Source: an uncultured Blautia sp. (GTDB lineage Bacteria; Bacillota; Clostridia; Lachnospirales; Lachnospiraceae). From it: a stretch of DNA of 5,366 nt. Where the stretch lies: contig CALIZJ010000175.1 of NCBI GenBank assembly GCA_938028845.1, positions 1-5,366 on the forward strand, written 5' to 3'. Below, one piece after another: positions 1 to 5,249 of this stretch (its first letter is position 1; each line of letters begins with the position of its first letter). The notes below the pieces were generated by a model. It ran no database searches and was not told the DNA's origin. It saw nothing but the letters and a program-made list of their open reading frames with translations. Made by a program: the position numbers and the translations under genes.

Positions 1-68
1 TAAGAGGATTCGAACCTCCGGCCTACCGCTTAGGAGGCGGTCGCTCTATCCTACTGAGCTATAGCGAC
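1..68 (-). tRNA. tRNA-Arg, anticodon CCU (3' end cut off by window edge)
   Basis: The minus strand folds as a standard tRNA. It has a 7-base 5' acceptor strand GTCGCTA, a D stem GCTC/GAGC with a 9-base loop, an anticodon stem ACCGC/GCGGT enclosing CTCCTAA, a 5-base variable region, and a T stem GGAGG/CCTCT with loop TTCGAAT. The anticodon CCT (plus-strand positions 32-34) reads the arginine codon AGG. The G-T pair closing the T stem is a normal wobble. Only the first two bases (TA) of the 3' acceptor strand are present; the expected TAGCGAC plus discriminator base, and CCA if encoded, lie beyond the left edge. The gene has its own promoter just upstream and is therefore probably transcribed independently of the serS operon. 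Confidence 0.97.
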
Positions 69-84
69 ATTCAAAATCTATTAA

Positions 85-113
85 ATTATACTTATTGCCA
101 TAGCTTTTGTCAA
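85..113 (-). promoter_or_regulatory. Consensus sigma-A promoter of the tRNA-Arg gene
   Basis: On the minus strand there is a perfect -35 TTGACA (113-108), a 17-bp spacer (107-91) and a perfect -10 TATAAT (90-85). Transcription would start near position 78, leaving a leader of about 10 nt before the mature tRNA 5' end at 68, to be removed by RNase P. A full-consensus promoter is what is expected for a stable RNA gene. Confidence 0.92.
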
Positions 114-125
114 TTATCTTTTCAT

Positions 126-141
126 GAGAAATATATTTCTC
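126..141. repeat. Perfect 16-bp AT-rich palindrome upstream of the tRNA promoter
   Basis: The sequence GAGAAATATATTTCTC is identical on both strands. It lies 12 bp upstream of the tRNA -35 element. This placement would suit an activator or operator site, or an UP-like AT-rich element. In RNA it would form only a weak hairpin and it is not followed by a T run, so it does not look like a terminator. Its function is unknown. Confidence 0.6.
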
Positions 142-270
142 TCCCAAAAGCCTTTAGCCTGCACTATGCGGAACTCTCTTCCTAAACTGCTCCTTCAAAG
201 CACAAAATTTATTTTACTATATTTAATCACAAAATACAAGACAGCAAATTATTTTTCTCTGCTTTATATA

Positions 271-316
271 ATAAACGCGCGCCCACAGAAAGGGGAAATT
301 GCAGACACGCGTTTAT
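271..316 (-). terminator. Hairpin after the DUF3881 gene, probable 3' end of the par-serS transcript
   Basis: In minus-strand RNA the arm at 316-303 (AUAAACGCGUGUCU) pairs along all 14 positions with the arm at 284-271 (GGGCGCGCGUUUAU): 11 Watson-Crick pairs and 3 G-U pairs around an 18-nt loop. It begins five bases after the DUF3881 stop codon. In plus-strand RNA the three wobbles become A-C mismatches, so the structure appears to belong to the minus-strand transcript. There is no proper U tract: the sequence after the stem is UAUAUAAAGC. It may therefore be a weak intrinsic terminator, a Rho-dependent end, or a 3' stabilising structure. Confidence 0.55.
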
Positions 317-321
317 ACCGA

Positions 322-1197
322 TTAAAAATGAAGCTGTCCCTGCAGCCAGATAATACCTTTAAATCGTCTTCCTACCTTCGGCTCTCCTAAAAGATCTTCT
401 TTATTAATACAGATATCAAACTGCATATCATTGCTCTCTACTGTCATCTGGCATATCTCTTCGCCGGTAAGAATATTTTTGAATGTCATAAAATCAAGGA
501 TTTCTCCCATGATATTATACTGGTCACATTCGATTCCGTGGGGCATAAAATAAGAATCTACGATAGTAAAAACATCTTCTGTCATAATACGCCTGGTGAT
601 CATAGAATAGGTATCCATGTCCTCCATGGTAAGGCTTTCCATTGCCTCTTCGTCTCCGTTTCTCGCTGCCGCAATGAGATTGCTTCTGTTTTGAGACATT
701 TCCTTTTCCACCATCACGGCTTCTTTATCCTTCTGTACCGGAAAAAGAATGGTCCCTTCTCTTGCAAGTCCGGATAAAGTCAACGGCTGTCCGCCTGGGA
801 ATATGCTTCCTTTATATTGTTCCAGCATATATTCGCCAGGATTCTGCAGATAAAATATTAAAGTTACACCAATCCTTAAATCATCACATGCCCCTGCATA
901 AGATTCTTTTTCCGCATGGCGTTCAATCACTACATTTTCCTGAGTCGTAATGCCTGTTCCGCGAAAAAATGGGAAATAGTATTCCACGTGAAACTTGTTG
1001 TCCTCATCGTATTGTCCACAGACAGTAATTCCACAATCACATCCATAGTTCTTTGAATACTCTATAAAAACTCCATCCGGATGATTTTCCACAGCAACTT
1101 TCTCGTCATAATTTTTAATCACATCACGAATGATCTCTTTTATTTCATTTCTTTTTGTAATTTTGGAAAATCCCACTGCCCTTAAATAGCTGTGCAC
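322..1197 (-). CDS. DUF3881 family protein of unknown function
   Basis: This is a 291-residue predicted cytoplasmic protein with no signal peptide or membrane segment. I recognise it as the DUF3881 family, known mainly from Lachnospiraceae and usually found next to serS near the partitioning genes; its biochemical role is unknown. The start is GTG (1197-1195), preceded by GGGAGG at 1210-1205 with suitable spacing, and I see no better ATG nearby. Visible features are a cysteine cluster GCDCGITVC (residues 52-60), an aromatic/acidic stretch around 63-78, a glycine-rich GSIFPGGQ segment (130-137), an acidic helical region AARNGDEEAMESLTMEDMD (177-195), and a C-terminal portion ending in a hydrophobic IIWLQGQLHF. 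It is the last gene of the run, 29 bp after serS, and is followed directly by a hairpin. An imperfect parS-like sequence lies inside it (980-995). Gene reality is near certain; the family name comes from recall of its sequence and context. Confidence 0.9.
   Translation of the reverse strand: MHSYLRAVGFSKITKRNEIKEIIRDVIKNYDEKVAVENHPDGVFIEYSKNYGCDCGITVCGQYDEDNKFHVEYYFPFFRGTGITTQENVVIERHAEKESYAGACDDLRIGVTLIFYLQNPGEYMLEQYKGSIFPGGQPLTLSGLAREGTILFPVQKDKEAVMVEKEMSQNRSNLIAAARNGDEEAMESLTMEDMDTYSMITRRIMTEDVFTIVDSYFMPHGIECDQYNIMGEILDFMTFKNILTGEEICQMTVESNDMQFDICINKEDLLGEPKVGRRFKGIIWLQGQLHF
980..995 (+). promoter_or_regulatory. Imperfect parS-like site inside the DUF3881 gene
   Basis: TATTCCACGTGAAACT matches the Bacillus-type parS consensus TGTTNCACGTGAAACA at every specified position except position 2 (A for G) and position 16 (T for A). 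The core CACGTGAAAC is intact. It lies about 3.9 kb from the perfect parS. It could be a weak ParB nucleation site, as degenerate parS sites inside coding regions are known in Bacillus. It could also be a chance result of the codons for Phe-His-Val-Glu. Confidence 0.4.
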
Positions 1198-1212
1198 AAG
1201 AACACCTCCCTG

Positions 1213-1240
1213 AAAAGGCTGATTCTTTATTTTGCCTTTT
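1213..1240 (-). other. Stem-loop at the serS/DUF3881 junction
   Basis: In minus-strand RNA AAAAGGC (1240-1234) can pair with GCCUUUU (1219-1213) across a 14-nt loop that contains the serS stop codon (1229-1227). The stem ends two bases before the GGGAGG ribosome binding site of the downstream gene. It is too weak and its U run too short for a convincing terminator. It might instead adjust expression between serS and the DUF3881 gene, for example through RNA processing or re-initiation. Confidence 0.35.
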
Positions 1241-2519
1241 TCTCTATCTTAGTCATGCCTCCCATATACGGCTGCAATGCTTTAGGAATATTTACACTTC
1301 CATCGGCATTTAAGTTATTTTCCAAAAATGCGATCAACATTCTTGGAGGTGCTACTACTGTATTATTTAAGGTATGCGCAAGATATTTTTTGCCGCCTTC
1401 CCCATTTACACGAATCTTTAATCTGCGTGCCTGGGCATCTCCAAGGTTGGAACAGCTTCCTACCTCAAAGTATTTTTTCTGTCTTGGCGACCATGCCTCT
1501 ACGTCTACGGATTTTACCTTCAGATCTGCCAAATCTCCTGAACAGCACTCAAGAGTACGCACCGGAATATCTAATGAACGGAACAGATCCACTGTATTCT
1601 GCCACAATTTATCAAACCACATTGGGCTTTCTTCTGGTTTACAAACAACGATCATTTCCTGTTTTTCAAACTGGTGGATACGGTAAACCCCTCTCTCTTC
1701 CAGTCCATGTGCGCCTTTTTCCTTACGGAAGCAGGGAGAATAGCTGGTTAAAGTTTTCGGAAGTTCTTCCTCCGGAATGATCTGATCAATAAATTTACCG
1801 ATCATGGAATGTTCGCTTGTGCCGATCAGATACAGATCTTCTCCTTCGATCTTATACATCATGGCATCCATCTCTGCAAAGCTCATAACTCCTGTTACTA
1901 CATTGCTTCGGATCATAAAAGGCGGAACACAGTAGGTAAAGCCTCTGTTAATCATAAAATCTCTTGCATAAGAGATTACTGCAGAGTGAAGTCTTGCAAT
2001 ATCTCCCATCAAGTAATAAAAGCCGTTTCCTGCAACTCTTCTGGCGCTGTCCAGGTCAATGCCGTCAAAGCTTTCCATAATGTCTGTATGATAAGGAATT
2101 TCAAAATCAGGAACCACTGGCTCTCCGAATTTTTCTACTTCCACATTTTCGCTGTCATCCTTTCCGATAGGTACGGAAGGATCGATAATATTAGGAATTA
2201 CCATCATATTCTTTAACAGTTCTTCCTCAACTTCTTTTTCTCTTGCAGAAAGTTCTTCGATGCGGTTTCCGGATTCGGCTACTTTCTTCTTAATTTCTTC
2301 TGCCTCTTCTTTCTTTCCCTGACCCATTAAAGCGCCGATCTGTTTTGAAATTTTATTTCTCTGCGCTCTTAATGCCTCTACTTCCTGCTTAATTGCCCTG
2401 TTTTCTTTATCCAATTCAAGGACTTTATCCACCAATTCAAGCTTATTATCCTGAAACTTATTGCGGATATTCTGTTTAACTATTTCCGGATTTTCTCTCA
2501 CAAATTTTATATCTAACAT
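1227..2519 (-). CDS. serS: Seryl-tRNA synthetase (class II), divergent motif 2/3 type
   Basis: This cytoplasmic enzyme charges tRNA-Ser (and tRNA-Sec where present) with serine via seryl-adenylate. Its 430 residues match the usual length of about 425. The N-terminus is the typical SerRS start MLDIKFVRENPE, followed by a long charged coiled-coil arm (about residues 28-104) that binds the long variable arm of tRNA-Ser. The catalytic domain has the serine-recognition segment LIGTSEH (231-237), motif 2 beginning CFRKEKGAHG (263-272) through RIHQFEKQE (280-288), the EVGSCSN strand (352-358) and motif 3 LNNTVVAPPRMLIAFLEN (384-401). Motif 2 and motif 3 differ from the common bacterial FRSEAGSAG and LNGSGLAVGR forms, but the class II arginines are kept (R265, R393). 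The ATG at 2519 has AGGAGG six bases upstream (2531-2526). The 92-bp leader is too short for a T-box, and I see no internal terminator or clear promoter, so it is probably co-transcribed with parAB. Confidence 0.97.
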   Translation of the reverse strand: MLDIKFVRENPEIVKQNIRNKFQDNKLELVDKVLELDKENRAIKQEVEALRAQRNKISKQIGALMGQGKKEEAEEIKKKVAESGNRIEELSAREKEVEEELLKNMMVIPNIIDPSVPIGKDDSENVEVEKFGEPVVPDFEIPYHTDIMESFDGIDLDSARRVAGNGFYYLMGDIARLHSAVISYARDFMINRGFTYCVPPFMIRSNVVTGVMSFAEMDAMMYKIEGEDLYLIGTSEHSMIGKFIDQIIPEEELPKTLTSYSPCFRKEKGAHGLEERGVYRIHQFEKQEMIVVCKPEESPMWFDKLWQNTVDLFRSLDIPVRTLECCSGDLADLKVKSVDVEAWSPRQKKYFEVGSCSNLGDAQARRLKIRVNGEGGKKYLAHTLNNTVVAPPRMLIAFLENNLNADGSVNIPKALQPYMGGMTKIEKKAK

Positions 2520-2611
2520 GGTTTTCCTCCTGAAATCTTTTTGTAAGAATCTGCAGGCATACTTACTGCCTTATCGCGCTTCTCCCTAACGTAATTTGGA
2601 AGAGCTGTCTC

Positions 2612-3139
2612 CTATGATTCTAAATCTTCTAATTCACCAAGTCCGAAGTTTACTGCTTTTCTAAGAGCCTCTACTTCTTCCTGGCTTAACATAACATATG
2701 ACTCGCCTTTAACAATCTCTTTTAAATACAGAAAACAATTATCCCGGCTGTGCACTGCGTTTAATATCAATCCTGTATTCTCTTTATCCAGCAGTGCCAG
2801 AGCGAAACTTAATTTTCCTCCCACATCATCAAAAGCATCATACTTTTCCACACCGTATTTACTGAAGATCAATGCAAAATTCTTTTTTATAAAGTTTATA
2901 TCATGCTCATGGTCTTCTTTCGCCTCATATAAGCGATCGATCTGTGCAAATTTTCGAGTAAATACTTTTTCCAAAGACTGTGCGTCGCTGCCCTTCATGA
3001 ACATCTTATATTTTCTTTCCAGGCGGCTCAGGCGCATATTACTGCTCACTACACTAAATAGCAAGATAATAACCAGGAGCAGCAATATGATTATGATTAT
3101 TCCAGGGTCTATTCCCAAGGCATCAAATATACCGCTCAT
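2612..3139 (-). CDS. DUF4446 family membrane-anchored protein
   Basis: This 175-residue protein has one strong N-terminal membrane segment (about residues 12-33, a run of Ile/Leu/Val) followed by a basic stretch (RLSRLERKYKMFMKG, 36-50). By the positive-inside rule this places the rest of the protein in the cytoplasm. The middle part (about 54-95) is charged and helical. The C-terminal domain (about 97-170) includes GGKLSFALALLD (107-118) and GLILNAVHSRDNCFLYLKEI (123-142), a pattern typical of DUF4446, which occurs downstream of parB in clostridia. No function is established. The start ATG is preceded by GGGGAG (3153-3148) with an 8-nt spacer, and the gene begins 14 bp after the parB stop, so it belongs to the par operon. 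A membrane-linked role alongside chromosome partitioning is inferred only from this position. Confidence 0.92.
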   Translation of the reverse strand: MSGIFDALGIDPGIIIIILLLLVIILLFSVVSSNMRLSRLERKYKMFMKGSDAQSLEKVFTRKFAQIDRLYEAKEDHEHDINFIKKNFALIFSKYGVEKYDAFDDVGGKLSFALALLDKENTGLILNAVHSRDNCFLYLKEIVKGESYVMLSQEEVEALRKAVNFGLGELEDLES

Positions 3140-3153
3140 ATTATTTACTCCCC

Positions 3154-4092
3154 TTATCCGATTGATTCAAATAAATCTATAATACGGTCCAATTCTTCCT
3201 TAGAATAATATTCTATTTCAATTTTACCCTTATCGTTCTTCTTTCTGTGAATAAAAACTCTGGTCCCTATGATTCCCTTCATTCTCTCTTCCAGGCTTTC
3301 ATAAATTGCATCTTCTGCAGTATTTTTTACAGGTTTTTCTCTCTTTGGAGGCTCCAGAAGCTTTTTCACCAGTTTTTCAGTTTCTCTTACACTGAGTTTT
3401 TCATCAAAAATCTTCATCGCAACAGATGACTGCGTTTCTCCGTCTGAAATTCCTAAAAGTGCTCTTGCATGACCTGGTGAGATCATCTCATCAATAAGCA
3501 TTTGCTGCACCCGTTCATCCAATTTCAACAGGCGCATGGAATTTGTCACTGCGGTTCTGCTTTTTGAAACGCGTTCTGCGATCTCATCCTGTTTTAAATG
3601 AAATTCATCAATCAGCCGCTTATAAGCCTTGGCTTCTTCAATAGGATTTAAATCTTCTCTCTGAATATTCTCAATAAGTGAGATTTCAACAATTTCCTGT
3701 TCAGAAAACTCCCTGACCAGCACAGGAATCTCTTTTAACCCAGCTATCTTTGCCGCTCTCCAGCGTCTCTCTCCTGCTATGATCTCATAATAATCCTTTT
3801 TATCGGACACAAGCAGTGGTTGTAGCACTCCGTACTGTTTAATGGACTCTGCCAATTCCAGTAATGAATCTTCATCAAACTGTTTTCTGGGCTGATTAAG
3901 ATTTGGTTCTACTTTAGAAATCTTAACCATTAATTCTGCTTTTTTTGAATTATCTGAAGCCGGCTCTGTTTTTTTAATCTTCTGCGTTTCTTTTCCTTTT
4001 TCTATTTTTGAAGTTTTAGGTTTATCTTCCGTTGTTTTTTCAGGAATTAACGCATCCAGTCCACGACCAAGTCCTGTTCTTTTTGCCGCCAT
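3154..4092 (-). CDS. parB: Chromosome-partitioning protein ParB (Spo0J family)
   Basis: ParB binds parS, spreads along DNA as a CTP-dependent clamp, stimulates ParA ATPase and loads SMC at the origin. From the chosen start the protein has 312 residues. The N-terminal ParA-contact peptide GLGRGLDALI (7-16) is followed by a charged, low-complexity linker (about 19-52). The CTP-binding ParB/Srx domain has NQPRKQFDE (66-74), GERRWRAAK (107-115) and ENIQREDLNPIEEA (141-154). Next come a helix-turn-helix for parS (about 167-190, including KQDEIAERVSKSRTAV) and a C-terminal dimerisation region ending LDRIIDLFESIG. Two adjacent ATGs are possible. GGGAGG (4105-4100) is 4 nt from the first (4095-4093) and 7 nt from the second (4092-4090), so I choose the second. 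It shares one base with the parA TGA, whereas the first would overlap it by four. Either arrangement implies translational coupling to parA. Confidence 0.97.
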   Translation of the reverse strand: MAAKRTGLGRGLDALIPEKTTEDKPKTSKIEKGKETQKIKKTEPASDNSKKAELMVKISKVEPNLNQPRKQFDEDSLLELAESIKQYGVLQPLLVSDKKDYYEIIAGERRWRAAKIAGLKEIPVLVREFSEQEIVEISLIENIQREDLNPIEEAKAYKRLIDEFHLKQDEIAERVSKSRTAVTNSMRLLKLDERVQQMLIDEMISPGHARALLGISDGETQSSVAMKIFDEKLSVRETEKLVKKLLEPPKREKPVKNTAEDAIYESLEERMKGIIGTRVFIHRKKNDKGKIEIEYYSKEELDRIIDLFESIG

Positions 4093-4859
4093 CATTTTTC
4101 CTCCCTATTGAGAACTTCTTCTGCCAGAAGGCGATAACTTTCTGCTCCTGCTGACCTTGAATCGTAAATGTTGATAGGCTGTCCATAGCTCGGTGCTTCC
4201 GCGAGCCTTACATTTCTGGGAATTATAGTTTTATATATATTTTGTTTCAAATTATCCTTAACGTTTTCCACAACCTGCAAAGAAAGATTGGTTCTGGCAT
4301 CATACATAGTAAATACTACACCTTCGATTTCCAGACGCTTATTTAATCTGTCTTTCACTAATTCAATGGTATGTACAAGCTGTGACAGACCTTCCAGGGC
4401 ATAGTATTCGCATTGGATAGGAACCAATACGGAAGTAGCTGCTGTAAGTGCATTAATTGTAAGCATACTTAAGGAAGGCGGACAATCCATGATTATATAA
4501 TCATATTTTCGTCTTATTTTGTCGATAATATTTTTTAATATATATTCCTTGCCTTCAATTCCTATTAATTCGATTTCTGCTCCGGAAAGATTAACATTTG
4601 ATGGAATCAAGTCTAAATTTTCATACACATTCTTTATTATAGTATTTTTTACTTCCGCTTCATCTAAAAGTAGTTCGTACAACGTATTTTCAACAGAATT
4701 CTTATCAACTCCTAATCCACTGGTAGTGTTCCCCTGTGGATCAATATCAATAGTTAATACTTTTTTACCTTTTTCTGCCAAACATGCAGAAAGATTAATT
4801 GCTGTTGTTGATTTTCCTACGCCGCCCTTTTGATTTGCAACTGCTATAATTCTTCCCAA
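4092..4859 (-). CDS. parA: Chromosome-partitioning ATPase ParA (Soj family)
   Basis: ParA/Soj is a cytoplasmic Walker-type ATPase. Its ATP-bound dimer binds DNA non-specifically and is discharged by ParB; in Bacillus, Soj also regulates DnaA. I start it at TTG 4859-4857, giving 255 residues beginning MGRIIAVANQKGGVGKST. An in-frame ATG at 4892 overlaps the -10 box and would lie upstream of the predicted transcript start, whereas the TTG has AGGAGG seven bases upstream. With this start the key residues take exactly the Bacillus Soj numbering: G12 and K16 in the deviant Walker A KGGVGKST (11-18), D40 in DIDPQGN (38-44), and the DNA-binding arginines R189 (DARTNL) and R218 (PRNVRLAEAPSYGQP). Walker B IIMDCPPS spans 122-129. 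It is the first gene of the operon, directly downstream of parS. Confidence 0.96.
   Translation of the reverse strand: MGRIIAVANQKGGVGKSTTAINLSACLAEKGKKVLTIDIDPQGNTTSGLGVDKNSVENTLYELLLDEAEVKNTIIKNVYENLDLIPSNVNLSGAEIELIGIEGKEYILKNIIDKIRRKYDYIIMDCPPSLSMLTINALTAATSVLVPIQCEYYALEGLSQLVHTIELVKDRLNKRLEIEGVVFTMYDARTNLSLQVVENVKDNLKQNIYKTIIPRNVRLAEAPSYGQPINIYDSRSAGAESYRLLAEEVLNREEK
4100..4105 (-). promoter_or_regulatory. parB ribosome binding site (decides between two ATGs)
   Basis: GGGAGG on the minus strand lies inside the 3' end of parA. Its spacing is 4 nt to the upstream ATG and 7 nt to the downstream ATG, favouring the latter. Confidence 0.75.
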
Positions 4860-4866
4860 TTCCAAT

Positions 4867-4872
4867 CCTCCT
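4867..4872 (-). promoter_or_regulatory. parA ribosome binding site supporting a TTG start
   Basis: A perfect AGGAGG on the minus strand is followed by a 7-nt spacer and TTG (4859-4857). No comparable site precedes the alternative ATG at 4892. The predicted 5' untranslated leader is about 25 nt. Confidence 0.88.
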
Positions 4873-4890
4873 TTTCTCGAGGTTAAATTC

Positions 4891-4919
4891 ATTATAACAC
4901 TTTTATTTTAATAGTTCCA
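4891..4919 (-). promoter_or_regulatory. Extended -10 promoter of the par operon
   Basis: On the minus strand there is a perfect TATAAT (4896-4891) preceded by TG one base upstream, giving the extended -10 form TGTTATAAT. A poor -35, TGGAAC (4919-4914), is spaced 17 bp away. Transcription would start near 4884. The weak -35 is compensated by the extended -10, and the -35 lies 5 bp from parS, so bound ParB could plausibly affect polymerase access. Confidence 0.8.
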
Positions 4920-4924
4920 CATAA

Positions 4925-4940
4925 TGTTTCACGTGAAACA
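4925..4940. promoter_or_regulatory. parS: parS centromere site (perfect consensus)
   Basis: TGTTTCACGTGAAACA is the exact 16-bp palindrome recognised by ParB/Spo0J across bacteria, here extended to an 18-bp palindrome by flanking A and T (4924-4941). It nucleates ParB clamps for origin segregation and SMC loading. It sits just upstream of the par operon promoter, and the same operon encodes its binding protein. Confidence 0.98.
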
Positions 4941-5043
4941 TAGAAAATCACATTTATTTTTTAGTTATTATTGTATATTTTTTTATTCAACTGCTGTAAA
5001 ATAATTAAATAGAAAATTCTATTATAATAAATTTAGCCACAAG

Positions 5044-5066
5044 CATTAGGTAATGGTAATCTAATG
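5044..5066. repeat. Inverted repeat enclosing tandem GGTAAT units
   Basis: CATTAG (5044-5049) and CTAATG (5061-5066) are perfect inverted arms. Between and overlapping them GGTAAT occurs twice in tandem (5049-5054, 5055-5060). The compact dyad-plus-direct-repeat layout resembles a protein-binding site, but no known regulator is recognised and no well-formed promoter is seen beside it. Confidence 0.4.
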
Positions 5067-5123
5067 GGTAAAAATACTACTATAATTTGTCAAACAGTTA
5101 TTTGCAAGCCGTTTCTTTGTTAC

Positions 5124-5249
5124 TTAAGCATAACAATATAGCTGCTTCGTACTTCTCAGAAAAAAATGTATTCCTTCTGCGATAGGAGAATTTCACCCTT
5201 TACTTACTTGTTCTGCGATATTATAAAGCAGGAAGGCAGCTTTGCCGAT
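5124..5249 (-). pseudogene. Possible decayed short reading frame
   Basis: On the minus strand, codons from 5249 read 18 residues beginning IGKAAFLLYNIAEQVSKG, hit TGA, then continue in frame for 22 more residues to TAA at 5126-5124. Alternatively, removing one base from the GGG run near 5195 and one from the seven-base T run (5160-5166) gives one continuous frame of about 47 residues through to TAA at 5100-5098. There is no start codon with a ribosome binding site and no family I can name. It may be a gene remnant, part of a dispersed intergenic repeat, or chance. Confidence 0.2.
5175..5220. repeat. 10-bp direct repeat TTCTGCGATA, two copies
   Basis: Exact copies lie at 5175-5184 and 5211-5220, exactly 36 bp apart start to start. 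On the minus strand they fall in the same frame and both encode Ile-Ala-Glu in the possible decayed reading frame. They might also be paired binding sites or parts of a small dispersed repeat. Confidence 0.45.

Larger units (their letters stand above)
69..321. other. Intergenic region between DUF3881 gene and tRNA-Arg
   Basis: This 253-bp spacer holds the tRNA promoter (85-113), the palindrome (126-141) and the hairpin downstream of the DUF3881 gene (271-316). Between about 142 and 270 I see no supported gene. An open frame on the plus strand starting at 124 runs into the antisense of the DUF3881 gene, has no Shine-Dalgarno sequence, and is most likely spurious. Confidence 0.7.

Noticed and set aside
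124..390. Open frame of 88 codons on the plus strand across the DUF3881/tRNA spacer
   Set aside because: It has no ribosome binding site, overlaps the antisense of the DUF3881 3' end, and crosses the palindrome and hairpin; no recognisable protein.
1013..1022. DnaA-box-like TTGTCCACA inside the DUF3881 gene
   Set aside because: One mismatch to TTATCCACA, isolated, and within coding sequence; no cluster of boxes, so no origin of replication is supported.
2520..2611. T-box riboswitch upstream of serS
   Set aside because: The 92-bp gap is too short for a T-box and contains only a small 5-bp hairpin (2555-2571) without a terminator U run.
5081..5086. Perfect TATAAT on the plus strand
   Set aside because: No -35 element or extended -10 TG is present at the proper distance, and such hexamers are common in AT-rich DNA.
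5066..5140. Plus-strand mini-frame of about 25 codons beginning near 5064
   Set aside because: No Shine-Dalgarno sequence, and its start lies within the inverted repeat; expected by chance at this length.
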